A stretch of DNA of 64,000 bases, taken from NCBI RefSeq assembly GCF_014699055.1, contig NZ_JACXAC010000007.1, positions 1-64,000 on the forward strand, read 5' to 3'. Origin of the DNA: Hymenobacter armeniacus (GTDB taxonomy: Bacteria; Bacteroidota; Bacteroidia; Cytophagales; Hymenobacteraceae). Each line of letters starts with the position of its first letter. The first letter of the stretch is position 1. Position numbers and translations under genes: made by a program. Below, in pieces: positions 42,165 to 50,669 of this stretch. The notes beneath the pieces are model-generated. The model did no database searches. It had not been told where the DNA came from and saw only the letters and a program-made list of their open reading frames with translations.

Positions 42165-43022
42165 CTAATTCGCGCCGTTGGGTTGGGTTGCCTGCTGTTT
42201 GGCCTGCTCCCAGTACACGTCCATTTCGGCCAATGACAGGTCGGTTAGGCGCTGGCCGTGGGCTTCCGCAGCCTTTTCCAGATACTGAAACCGACTGATA
42301 AACTTGCGGTTTGTGCGTTCGAGGGCTTCTTCGGGGTTGATGCCGGCGAAGCGGGCAAAATTGACCAGCGAAAAGAGCAAATCGCCGAACTCATCGGCGG
42401 CGCGCTCGGCCTGCATTTTGGCGGGGTTGCCGTGGCCGTACTCTTCGCCAAATTCTCCTAATTCTTCTTGCACTTTCTGCCACACCTGCTCGGGCTCCTC
42501 CCAATCGAAGCCCGCGCCGCGGGCTTTTTCCTGAATGCGCATGGCCTTTACCAGGGCCGGCAGGGAGGTGGGCACGCCGCCGAGCACGCCGGTGGTGTTG
42601 CCTTTTTCCTTCAGCTTAAGCTGCTCCCAGTTGCGCTTCACGGCATCCTCGTCGTCGGCCTGCACGTCGCCGTAGATGTGCGGGTGGCGGTAGATGAGCT
42701 TTTCACACTGGGCGTTGAGGACGTCGGCGATGTCGAAAGCGCCCTTTTCGGCGGCAATGCGGGCATAGAACGTCAGGTGCAGCATCACGTCGCCCAGCTC
42801 TTTTTTCAGGTCGGGCAGGTCGTCGCGCAAAATGGCGTCGCTGATTTCGTAGGTTTCCTCGATGGTGAGGTGGCGCAGGCTTTGCAGGGTTTGTTTTTTG
42901 TCCCAGGGGCACTCGGTGCGCAGGCGGTCGAGGACGTCGAGCAGGCGGCCAAAAGCTTCTAGCTGAGCCGGCCGGCGGGCACTGGTGAGCAGGTCGCCAG
43001 GGGCGGGGGCAGTATTTTCCAT
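42165..43022 (-). CDS. mazG: Nucleoside triphosphate pyrophosphohydrolase MazG
   Basis: A 285-residue protein with two MazG domains. The metal-binding motifs are TIEETYEISDAI with DLKKELGDVMLHL in the first, and KVQEELGEFGEEYG with AADEFGDLLFSLVNF in the second. It breaks down non-canonical or excess nucleoside triphosphates and tempers stress responses in other bacteria. Length and double domain match E. coli MazG. It is divergent from glmM with a 73-base gap. Confidence 0.94.
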   Translation of the reverse strand: MENTAPAPGDLLTSARRPAQLEAFGRLLDVLDRLRTECPWDKKQTLQSLRHLTIEETYEISDAILRDDLPDLKKELGDVMLHLTFYARIAAEKGAFDIADVLNAQCEKLIYRHPHIYGDVQADDEDAVKRNWEQLKLKEKGNTTGVLGGVPTSLPALVKAMRIQEKARGAGFDWEEPEQVWQKVQEELGEFGEEYGHGNPAKMQAERAADEFGDLLFSLVNFARFAGINPEEALERTNRKFISRFQYLEKAAEAHGQRLTDLSLAEMDVYWEQAKQQATQPNGAN

Positions 43023-43095
43023 TGTTCCAAAGATAAACCGGGCGTCGCCAACCGGTCGTTCATGCCTAATTTTGGTCTTTCAAAAAATCTACTGC

Positions 43096-44493
43096 GTGAC
43101 TCTCATAAAATCAATATCCGGCATTCGCGGCACCATCGGGGGCCCGGTTGGGCAAGGCCTGACCCCCCTCGACGTGGTAAAGTATGCCGCCGCCTACGGC
43201 ACGTGGGTAAAAACCCAAGCCACTGATAGCAAGCTCATCGTCATTGGCCGCGACGCCCGCCTCTCGGGCGACATGGTGAGCCGCCTCGTGGCCGCGACCC
43301 TGCAGGGCCTCGGCCTCGACGTGTGCGACCTCGGCCTGAGCACCACGCCCACCGTGGAGATGGCCGTGCCCGCCAAGAGCGCGGCCGGGGGCATCATCCT
43401 CACGGCCTCGCACAACCCCAAGCAGTGGAACGCCCTGAAGCTGCTCAACGCCAATGGCGAGTTCATTTCGGACACCGACGGGCAGCAGGTGCTGGCCCTG
43501 GCCGAAAGCGAAGGTTTCGACTTTGCGCCCGTGACCAAGCTGGGCCAGTACACCACCGACAACACCTTCCTCAAAAAGCACATCAAGGCCATTCTGGCCC
43601 TGCCGTTGGTGGACGTGGAAGCCATCAAGGCCCGCAACTTCCGGGTGGTGGTGGATGCCGTGAACTCCTCGGGCGGCTTTGCCGTGCCGCAACTGCTGGA
43701 AGCGCTGGGCGTGACCACCATTGAGAAGCTGCACTGCGAGCCCACCGGCGACTTTGCCCACAACCCCGAACCCCTGCCCGAACACCTGCGCGACATTGCC
43801 AAGGTGCTGGAAAAAGGCGGTTTCGACCTCGGCATCGTGGTGGACCCCGACGTGGACCGCCTGGCCCTGGTGAGCGAAAACGGCGAGATGTTTGGCGAAG
43901 AATACACGCTGGTGGCCGTGGCCGACTACGTGCTGAAAGCCTTGGGGGGCGGCAACACCGTGAGCAACCTGAGCAGCACCCGTGCCCTGCGCGACGTGAC
44001 CGAAAAGGCCGGCGGCAGCTACGCCGCGGCCGCCGTGGGCGAGGTGAACGTGGTGACCAAGATGAAGGAAACCAACGCCGTGATTGGTGGCGAAGGCAAC
44101 GGCGGCATTATTTACCCCGAGCTGCACTACGGCCGCGACGCTTTGGTGGGCATTGCCTTGTTTCTGACGCACCTGGCCAAGTCGGGCCTGACGGTGAGCC
44201 GCTTGCGCAACACCTACCCCGGCTACTTCATCTCGAAGAATAAAATTGAGCTGACGCCGGAAATCGACACGGACAACGTGCTGGTGCAGATGCAGAAGCG
44301 CTACGCCAAGCAGCCGGTGAACACCATCGACGGCGTGAAGATTGAGTTCGACAAGGAATGGGTGCACCTGCGCAAGTCCAACACCGAGCCCATTATTCGC
44401 ATCTACGCCGAGTCGGAAACCAACGCCACGGCCGACTACCTGGCCCAGAAAATCATTGGCGATATCAAGGAGATTATTGCCGTGAAGGCATAA
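43096..44493 (+). CDS. glmM: Phosphoglucosamine mutase
   Basis: A 465-residue phosphohexomutase that interconverts glucosamine 6- and 1-phosphate for UDP-GlcNAc. Active-site Ser is in ILTASHNPKQWNALKL, the metal loop is VVDPDVDRLALV, the sugar loop is GGEGNGGIIYPE, and the phosphate loop is RKSNTEPIIRIYAE. The start is a GTG at 43096 (TLIKSISGIRGTIGGPVG follows), as no ATG precedes these conserved residues without overlapping mazG. TAATTTTG at 43067-43074 fits the -7 consensus and would leave a leader of about 15 bases. Confidence 0.94.
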   Translation: MTLIKSISGIRGTIGGPVGQGLTPLDVVKYAAAYGTWVKTQATDSKLIVIGRDARLSGDMVSRLVAATLQGLGLDVCDLGLSTTPTVEMAVPAKSAAGGIILTASHNPKQWNALKLLNANGEFISDTDGQQVLALAESEGFDFAPVTKLGQYTTDNTFLKKHIKAILALPLVDVEAIKARNFRVVVDAVNSSGGFAVPQLLEALGVTTIEKLHCEPTGDFAHNPEPLPEHLRDIAKVLEKGGFDLGIVVDPDVDRLALVSENGEMFGEEYTLVAVADYVLKALGGGNTVSNLSSTRALRDVTEKAGGSYAAAAVGEVNVVTKMKETNAVIGGEGNGGIIYPELHYGRDALVGIALFLTHLAKSGLTVSRLRNTYPGYFISKNKIELTPEIDTDNVLVQMQKRYAKQPVNTIDGVKIEFDKEWVHLRKSNTEPIIRIYAESETNATADYLAQKIIGDIKEIIAVKA

Positions 44494-44600
44494 GGCTGAG
44501 CGCTGGGCGGTTGCTTTCGGCTAAAAGTCCGAGGTTTGTGCATTGACAACCGGGTTGGCCGGGCGCACCCACGCCCGGTCAACCCGTCTTTCTTCACCCC

Positions 44601-45770
44601 ATGACCCCAACCACCCCGTCCGCCCCCGCCTTCGTTTACTTCGACAACGCCGCCACCACGCCGCTCGACCCGGAGGTGCTGGAGGCCATGCTGCCCTTTC
44701 TGCGCAACCATTACGGCAACCCGAGCAGCCTGCACGGGCCCGGCCGGCAGGTGCGCGCGGCCATCGAAAACGCTCGCAAGACGGTGGCCCATTTGCTGAA
44801 TGCGGCCCCGTCGGAAATCATTTTCACCAGCGGCGGCACCGAGGCCGACAACTACGCGGCCTTTGGCAGCATTCGCACGCTGGGCCTGAAGCACGCCATT
44901 ACTTCCAAATTGGAACACCACGCCGTGCTGCACCCGCTGCAGGCGCTGGCCAAGCTGGGCGAAATTGAGCTGCACTACGTGAAGCACGACGCCCAGGGCG
45001 CGCTAAATTTGGGCCACTTGGAAGAGCTGCTGACGGGGCAGTCGCGCACTTTTGTGAGCCTGATGCACGCCAACAACGAAATTGGCAACCTCAATGACAT
45101 TGAGGCCATTGGCGAAATTTGTGCGCGCTACGACGCCGTGTTCCACACCGATACGGTGCAGACCATGGGCCACTACCGGCACGACGTGCAGCAGCTGAAA
45201 AACCACTTCTTGGTAGGTTCGGCGCACAAATTTCACGGGCCGAAAGGAGTGGGGTTCATTTATACCCGCAGCGGCCTGCAGGTGAGCCCGCTCATTCACG
45301 GGGGCTCGCAGGAGCGCAACGTGCGCTCGGGCACCGAAAACGTGTACGGCATCGTGGGCCTGGCCAAGGCCTTGGAAATTGCGGTGCGCGACCTGGCCTA
45401 CCACCAGGCCCACGTGCAGGGCTTGAAAACCCGTTTCATCGAAAAGCTGCGGGCCGAGATTGACGACGTGCAGTTCAATGGCCTCTCGGAGCACGCCGAT
45501 AAGAGCCTTTACACGGTGCTGAGCGTGAGTTTGCCGCCGTCGGCCATCAACGAGATGCTGCTGTTCAACCTTGACATCAACAAAGTGGCGGCCTCGGGCG
45601 GCTCGGCCTGTACCAGCGGCGCCCAGGCGGGTTCGCACGTGTTGGAAGCGCTGGGCTGCGACCCCGACCGCGCCACGGTGCGCTTCTCGATGAGCAAGAT
45701 GAACACCGCGGCCGAAGTAGACTACGCCGTGGAGGCGCTGGCCAAGCTCTACCGGCCGGTAGCGGTGTAG
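44601..45770 (+). CDS. Cysteine desulfurase (NifS/IscS family)
   Basis: A 389-residue PLP enzyme that takes sulfur from cysteine for iron-sulfur clusters or thiolated tRNA. PLP motifs: TSGGTEADNYAAF, SLMHANNEIGNLND, the Lys of VGSAHKFHGPKGVGF, and the catalytic Cys in GGSACTSGAQAGSHVL. The short loop around this Cys fits the IscS class rather than SufS. No iscU or other partner lies beside it. It starts at 44601, about 108 bases after glmM. Confidence 0.93.
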   Translation: MTPTTPSAPAFVYFDNAATTPLDPEVLEAMLPFLRNHYGNPSSLHGPGRQVRAAIENARKTVAHLLNAAPSEIIFTSGGTEADNYAAFGSIRTLGLKHAITSKLEHHAVLHPLQALAKLGEIELHYVKHDAQGALNLGHLEELLTGQSRTFVSLMHANNEIGNLNDIEAIGEICARYDAVFHTDTVQTMGHYRHDVQQLKNHFLVGSAHKFHGPKGVGFIYTRSGLQVSPLIHGGSQERNVRSGTENVYGIVGLAKALEIAVRDLAYHQAHVQGLKTRFIEKLRAEIDDVQFNGLSEHADKSLYTVLSVSLPPSAINEMLLFNLDINKVAASGGSACTSGAQAGSHVLEALGCDPDRATVRFSMSKMNTAAEVDYAVEALAKLYRPVAV

Positions 45771-45992
45771 AAAATAATAAATCGGAGAAGGCAGCACGAT
45801 TGGGGGCTTGGCTGGGACGAAGTGGGCCTGAGGTCGGCGTCAGGCAGTTGCATGCCGCGCTGAGCGGAGGTTATCGAACGGTAGGAGTGGGCTGGGCTGG
45901 GTAGGGAAGGGCGTGTTTAATCGAACGCCAACAGGGGTTTGGGCGTAGGCAGGATTGATTGTTACACCTTCCTATTCCAAGCACAACCACTA

Positions 45993-46724
45993 ATGGAACC
46001 AACTAACGCCTCCCCCGAAGCTACCCCGACGGCCACGCCCGCTACCGACAATGCTAACGCAACCCCCAACGGCAACGCCGCCGAAGCCCTGCTGACCAAA
46101 GCCCAGCAGTGGCTCAAAGACAGCAATGCCAAGGAACTGCTGAACAAGGTGCCGGCCTCGCTGAAAAACGTGGGCAACACCGCTACTACTAGTTTCAACA
46201 AGCTGAGTATTACCCAGAAAGTGGTAGGCGGCGCCTTGTTAGTAGCTGGGGCCACTTATCTGGCCCGCCGCGGCAGCAGCGCCAAGCGCGCCCAAGCCGC
46301 TACCATCAACGAGCTGCTGTACTTTGTGAATGACCGCATTGAGGGCTACCGCCGCGCCGCCGACGAAAGCCAGGACACCCAGCACCGCAGCTACTACTTG
46401 CAGCTAGTGAGCCAAAGCCAGCAATTTGCCAACCAGCTGAACGCCTACCTCGACCAGGAGGGCGCCGGCCGCCAGAACAGCACCACCCTGAAAGGCAAGC
46501 TCTACCGCGCCTTCATGGATGCCAAGGCTGCCGTGACCGGCCGCGACGAAAGCTCCATCATCGGCTCGAACATTTACGGCGAGGAGTGGGCCCTGAAGGC
46601 CTACGAAGAAGCCCTCAACGACGGCACCCTCACCGGCCCCATGCGCCGGGCCGTGGAACACCAGTATGCGCAGTCGAAGAAAACCTACGGCGAACTGAAG
46701 CGCATGGACGCTACCACGCGGTAA
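45993..46724 (+). CDS. PA2169-family four-helix-bundle protein (DUF2383)
   Basis: A 243-residue protein. The first 35 residues are a low-complexity Ala/Thr/Asn/Pro region, then an amphipathic helix (about 36-75), a hydrophobic stretch (KVVGGALLVAGATYLARRGS, about 80-100), and a C-terminal four-helix domain (about 105-243; TINELLYFVNDRIEGYRRAADES, YLQLVSQSQQFANQLNAYLD, EEWALKAYEEALNDGTLTG). This last part matches DUF2383, a ferritin-like fold of unknown role. It starts at the ATG at 45993. It is followed by two more small envelope or stress-type genes on the same strand. Confidence 0.8.
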   Translation: MEPTNASPEATPTATPATDNANATPNGNAAEALLTKAQQWLKDSNAKELLNKVPASLKNVGNTATTSFNKLSITQKVVGGALLVAGATYLARRGSSAKRAQAATINELLYFVNDRIEGYRRAADESQDTQHRSYYLQLVSQSQQFANQLNAYLDQEGAGRQNSTTLKGKLYRAFMDAKAAVTGRDESSIIGSNIYGEEWALKAYEEALNDGTLTGPMRRAVEHQYAQSKKTYGELKRMDATTR

Positions 46725-46745
46725 GTGCGGAAGACGACAACGTTG

Positions 46746-46780
46746 AAATCCGGCCGTGCACCCGCGCGGCCGGATTTTTT
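46746..46780 (+). terminator. Intrinsic terminator
   Basis: AAATCCGGCCG and CGGCCGGATTTTTT form a 10-bp stem with a 10-base loop and a six-T run, 22 bases after the DUF2383 gene. Confidence 0.9.
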
Positions 46781-46889
46781 GTGGCCAAAGGTGGAATCAG
46801 TGTGGTGGAATGGGCGTCCTGTGAGCTGATAAAAACCGCCCGGGTACATTAGCGTACAGGAAGATGGTTTTTTAGCTTTTTACTTCAGC

Positions 46890-47603
46890 ATGGCTGATAT
46901 CAACATTCAACGCAAGAAAGCGTCGCCCAGCCCCTGGATTCTGGTGCTGCTGGCGGTGGCTGCCGTGGCGGTAGCCGCTTACTTTTTCCTCCGGCCCGAC
47001 CCCGCCGACGAGCCCGCCCCGCCTGCCAATACCGGTGTAGCGGGCACTGCGACCGATACAACAGCCTCAGCAACGGCCGATACTGCCGCGCCGGCCCCCG
47101 CCGATACCGCAGCCGGGCACACGTTCCGCCAATCGCACAACCCCGCCGGGCCCGGTGGCACTACCGCCGCCGAAGAAGCCAGCACCGAAACCGCGGCCTC
47201 GCTGGCCGCCCAGGCTGCCACCGACCCGGCCGCGCCCGGCTACGCCCGCAACGGCTTGCAAAAGCTCACCGGCGTGCTTGTGTCGCTCACCGACCGCGAC
47301 GACCTGCGCGACCCCACCATCACGGAGCAGCGCGACAATCTGACCAGCGCCACCGACCGCCTGGGCGACCCTAAGGTCAGCCTCCGGCCGGGCTTTGTGG
47401 CAGCGGCTTCCCTCATCAGGGCCATGCAGCAGAAAGCCTACCCTGAGCTGGAAAGCCAGGCCGCCGAGCTGACGCGGCTGGCGGACCAGCTGTCGGGCCG
47501 CAGTGCCACGGCCGCCGACCAGCAGCAAACCCAGCAGTTCCTGACCAAAGCGGCCGACATCGTGCGCGCCCTGAGCGAGCCCGCCCAACACACCCTGAAT
47601 TAA
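46890..47603 (+). CDS. Membrane-anchored hypothetical protein
   Basis: A 237-residue protein with an N-terminal anchor (about 15-35; WILVLLAVAAVAVAAYFFLR), then a 90-residue Ala/Thr/Pro/Asp low-complexity linker and a helical C-terminal domain (about 125-237; GLQKLTGVLVSLTDRDDLRD, LRPGFVAAASLIRAMQQKAY). No family recognised. It is 11 bases upstream of the PRC-barrel gene, so the two probably share a transcript. Confidence 0.7.
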   Translation: MADINIQRKKASPSPWILVLLAVAAVAVAAYFFLRPDPADEPAPPANTGVAGTATDTTASATADTAAPAPADTAAGHTFRQSHNPAGPGGTTAAEEASTETAASLAAQAATDPAAPGYARNGLQKLTGVLVSLTDRDDLRDPTITEQRDNLTSATDRLGDPKVSLRPGFVAAASLIRAMQQKAYPELESQAAELTRLADQLSGRSATAADQQQTQQFLTKAADIVRALSEPAQHTLN

Positions 47604-47614
47604 CGAATCAAGCC

Positions 47615-48061
47615 ATGGAAACTCCCGTGCTGCGTCGCCTGCGCGACCTCACCGATTTTGAAGTAGCCGACGACAACCCCGACGTGCGCGGCTGGACCGT
47701 GCGCGGCAACGATGGCCAGGCCCTGGGCACTGTGTTTGAGCTGATTGTGGACCCCGACGCCATGAAGGTGCGCTACATCGACGTGGAGCTGGACTCGCGT
47801 TTCCACATCAACGAGCACGAAAACCACATCCTGCTGCCCATCGGGGCTGCTTCGCTCGATGAAGAAGGCGACAACGTGTTTGTGCCGGCGCTCAACGCCG
47901 AGTCGGTGCTGAACTACCCGCCCTACATCGAAATTCAGATTACCCGCGAATACGAGGAAGCCATGCTGCGCGCGCTGGGCAAGGAGCCCACCGCCAACCC
48001 CCGCTTCTACGAGCAGGAATCGTTCGATACCGACAGCTTCTACAGCCGCCGGGCGTCGTGA
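47615..48061 (+). CDS. PRC-barrel domain protein
   Basis: A 148-residue protein. The central domain (about 20-100) has VRGWTVRGNDGQALGTVFEL and DAMKVRYIDVELDS, the beta-barrel pattern of the PRC fold; EHENHILLPIGAASLDEEGD follows. PRC proteins bind photosynthetic reaction centres in purple bacteria and act in RNA processing or stress elsewhere; here a stress role is likely because of its neighbours. No catalytic residue is seen. Confidence 0.85.
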   Translation: METPVLRRLRDLTDFEVADDNPDVRGWTVRGNDGQALGTVFELIVDPDAMKVRYIDVELDSRFHINEHENHILLPIGAASLDEEGDNVFVPALNAESVLNYPPYIEIQITREYEEAMLRALGKEPTANPRFYEQESFDTDSFYSRRAS

Positions 48062-48073
48062 TTCGTCCGCCTG

Positions 48074-49267
48074 CTACTGCCGCGCAATTTGGCGCGTAAG
48101 CACCTGCCCGTCGGGCAGGCGCAAGCTGAGCACGTAGAGGCCCGGCGCCAGGCCAGCCGCTTCTATGCGCAGGGCGCCCGCGCCGGCCGGTGTGCTGGTA
48201 ATGGCCACGGGCTGGCCGAGCATGTCCTGGCAGCGAATTGCCGTGGGCAGCACGTGGCCGCTGATGAAAAAGGCGTCGGCGCTGGGGTTGGGATAGAGGC
48301 TGAAATCGGCCTCAGTGGCGCGGCGCGCGGCGCTGACGATGCGATTGGGCGTGGCCAGCCAGATGGTGGCGTTGAGCAGAATACGGGCGTGGTCGCCGTT
48401 GGCCTCCGCGGCCCAGCCGTCGTAAAGGTTGTTGCCGGGGGCGCCGGTGCCGTCGTCGGGCGGCGACGAATCGCCGAGGGCGGCCACGCGGCCCCGGCCG
48501 TAGCGGGCCCACGCCACCAGGGCGCCGGTGGTGCCGGTAGTGGCCGCGCCGGGCCGGAACAGGACGCCGTGCACGCTGGCATTGGCCGCCGGGCTCAGCG
48601 TGAGGCTGGCGCCGTTGTGGTATTCCATGGCCACGGGGTTGCCGGCGGGGCCGTGCAGCAGCGAGTCGGCCGGGGCCGCCGCCGCGCCCACCCCGCTGGT
48701 GAAGGTGAGGTTGTTCAAGTCGAAGGTGATGCCGAAGGGGTTGGCGGGGCTGGCCGAACTCATCAGGTCGTTCCAGATGGCCGGCGAATCCCAGCCGTCG
48801 CCATTGCGGTCCGAAATGGTGTGGTCCGAAATCATGAACAAGCCGCCGCCGTTGCGCACGTAGTTCAGAATAGCCGTTTTCTCGGCCGCGGTGTAGCGCG
48901 TGTTGGGCTCGTCCACAATGTAGGCCGCGTAATTGCGCAGGTCCTGGGCATTGCTGGCGTCGCCGTAGGTGATGCGGCCGCTGCTGGGCAGGGTTTCGAC
49001 CTGGTAGCCGCGCTTCACCAGCGCAATGCCCCACGAGGAGATGGCACCCGTCCAGAAGCCTTCGGCCGTGCTGGCCGTGATGGTGTTTTGGGCGGGTGTG
49101 GGCAGGCGCTGGGCGCTGCCTGCCACGTCGGCATCAATCACCCAATCGGCGTTGCCGGCCGTTTGGGCTTTGGTGGCATCAAATAGGATTTTGACTGTTT
49201 GCTGGGCCTGAGCCTGAATTGCGGATGCTAAACTGAAAACCAGGGCAAACGTGTAACGAAAGCGCAT
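48074..49267 (-). CDS. Secreted protein with T9SS type A sorting domain
   Basis: A 397-residue exported protein. Signal peptide about 1-22 (MRFRYTFALVFSLASAIQAQ), then a GATase-like alpha/beta domain (about 25-320): VKILFDATKAQTAGNADWVI, YAAYIVDEPNTRYTAAEKTA, NYVRNGGGLFMISDHTISDR and ARYGRGRVAALGDSSPPDD. The C-terminal 75 residues are a T9SS tail (YPNPSADAFFISG, GLAPGLYVLSL, QVLTRQIARQ). The enzyme class is uncertain; the fold resembles trehalose-utilisation or DUF4350-type domains. The start is at 49267. It converges with the PRC-barrel gene, 12 bases apart. Confidence 0.85.
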   Translation of the reverse strand: MRFRYTFALVFSLASAIQAQAQQTVKILFDATKAQTAGNADWVIDADVAGSAQRLPTPAQNTITASTAEGFWTGAISSWGIALVKRGYQVETLPSSGRITYGDASNAQDLRNYAAYIVDEPNTRYTAAEKTAILNYVRNGGGLFMISDHTISDRNGDGWDSPAIWNDLMSSASPANPFGITFDLNNLTFTSGVGAAAAPADSLLHGPAGNPVAMEYHNGASLTLSPAANASVHGVLFRPGAATTGTTGALVAWARYGRGRVAALGDSSPPDDGTGAPGNNLYDGWAAEANGDHARILLNATIWLATPNRIVSAARRATEADFSLYPNPSADAFFISGHVLPTAIRCQDMLGQPVAITSTPAGAGALRIEAAGLAPGLYVLSLRLPDGQVLTRQIARQ

Positions 49268-49340
49268 TTGGGTGGGAAATTGCGGAAGAAGAAACCCCGA
49301 AGTTACAGCAAATGCGGTTGATGGAAATATAAATATGCAA

Positions 49341-49375
49341 GAAGGCCCTGCCGAGCTATGCTCAACAGGGCCTTC
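49341..49375 (-). terminator. Hairpin after hemH
   Basis: GAAGGCCCTG and CAGGGCCTTC form a perfect 10-bp stem with a 15-base loop. On the minus strand it follows the hemH stop by 23 bases and is followed by a weak T-rich stretch, so termination is likely but not certain. Confidence 0.6.
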
Positions 49376-49398
49376 ACCGACATGCGTTTGCGCGTGTG

Positions 49399-50442
49399 CT
49401 AATTCCGCCGAATCATCTCGGCCACGGCGTCTACCCACTGCGGCTCCGAATTCAGCGAGGGCACCAGTTGCCAGTGCTTGCCGCCTGCCTCCTCAAACAT
49501 TTCCTTGAATTCTTCGCCCACCTCGATGGTGGTTTCGAGGCAGTCGGCCACGAAGGCGGGGGAGAATGCCAGTACGTTGTGAATGCCCTTGGCGGGGTAT
49601 TCCTTCAGCACTTCGTCGGTGTAGGGCTGCAGCCAGGGGTCGCGCAGGCGGCTTTGCAGGCGGCTCTGGAAGGCCACCGTGTACTGCTCGGGGCCAATGC
49701 CGAGGCCTTCGGCCACCAGGCGCGACGTGGCGAAGCACTGGGCGCGGTAGCAGTACTGGTTTTGGGGCGTGAGCGTGTCGCAGCAGCTGCCGAAGCGGCA
49801 GTAGTTGGTGGGGTCGCCTTTCTTGACGTGGCGCTCCGGAATACCGTGGTAGCTGAACACGATGTGGTCGTAGTCGTGCTTGGCCATTTCGGCCCGGCCG
49901 CGCGCCACGATGGTGGCAATGAAGCCGGGGTCGGTAGCAAACTGGCTGATGAAGCTGATGCTGGGCACCACCCACCAGTCTTTCACGATGTCCATCACCT
50001 TTTCCTGCACCGAGCCCGTGCTGGCCGACGCATACTGCGGAAACAGCGGCAGCACAATGATGCGCTCCACCTCGGCCGCGCGCAGCTCCTCCAGCGCTTT
50101 CTCGATGCTGGGCTTCTGGTAGCGCATGCCGAAGGCCACCACGTAGCGCTCACCCAGCTCGGCCTGCACTTTCTTTTGCAAGTCGAGGCCGTGAAAGAGC
50201 AGGGGCGAGCCCCGCTCCGTCCAGAGCTCCTTGTAAATCTTGGCCGACTTGGGCGCCCGCAGCGGCACCACCAGCCCCTGAAACAGCGGGTAGCGAATGG
50301 CGGCCGGCATGTCGACCACGCGGCCGTCGGTAAGGAATTCGTTGAGGTAGCGCCGCACGTCGGGCGTATTGGGCGAGTCGGGCGTGCCGAGGTTGACGAG
50401 CAGCACGCCAATGCGGGCGTTGGGCGAAGTAGTGGAATTCAT
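49399..50442 (-). CDS. hemH: Ferrochelatase
   Basis: A 347-residue enzyme that inserts iron into protoporphyrin IX in haem synthesis. Motifs: GVLLVNLGTPDSPNTPDVRR, SPLLFHGLDLQKKVQ, VFSYHGIPERHVKKGDP with the catalytic His, and FSPAFVADCLETTIEVGEE with the acidic relay. The segment YCRFGSCCDTLTPQNQYCYR holds four cysteines in a short span, more than is usual, and could ligate a metal. The start is the ATG at 50442; the frame continues upstream without similarity. Confidence 0.94.
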   Translation of the reverse strand: MNSTTSPNARIGVLLVNLGTPDSPNTPDVRRYLNEFLTDGRVVDMPAAIRYPLFQGLVVPLRAPKSAKIYKELWTERGSPLLFHGLDLQKKVQAELGERYVVAFGMRYQKPSIEKALEELRAAEVERIIVLPLFPQYASASTGSVQEKVMDIVKDWWVVPSISFISQFATDPGFIATIVARGRAEMAKHDYDHIVFSYHGIPERHVKKGDPTNYCRFGSCCDTLTPQNQYCYRAQCFATSRLVAEGLGIGPEQYTVAFQSRLQSRLRDPWLQPYTDEVLKEYPAKGIHNVLAFSPAFVADCLETTIEVGEEFKEMFEEAGGKHWQLVPSLNSEPQWVDAVAEMIRRN

Positions 50443-50610
50443 TGGTGCAAAGTTCGGGACTGTCGCGTGGACTCTGTGAGTCCGTGCGGGGCGGGATTCT
50501 GTGCGCAGGCGCGGGCTCACAGCACCTGCGCACCACGCGCCTGCCCAGCAAACAGCCGGCCGCTGGCATGGTTTCGGAGGTGGCCTCTAATGTCCGATTT
50601 ACGGCCTGCC

Positions 50611-50642
50611 TTAGCTTTTCCGCCCCGTAAGCCGTACCTTTG
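50611..50642 (+). promoter_or_regulatory. Candidate era promoter
   Basis: TTAG (50611-50614), a 20-base spacer and TACCTTTG (50635-50642), an exact TAnnTTTG match. The GTG start of era is 28 bases downstream. The remaining gap (50443-50610) shows nothing else. Confidence 0.65.
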
Positions 50643-50669
50643 CGGCCCTGATTATCAAACCCATCCATC

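Noticed and set aside
43111..44367. Minus-strand open frame of 418 codons opposite glmM
   Set aside because: It lies entirely antisense to a gene with all catalytic motifs; the translation is His/Gly/Val-rich and unlike any protein I know.
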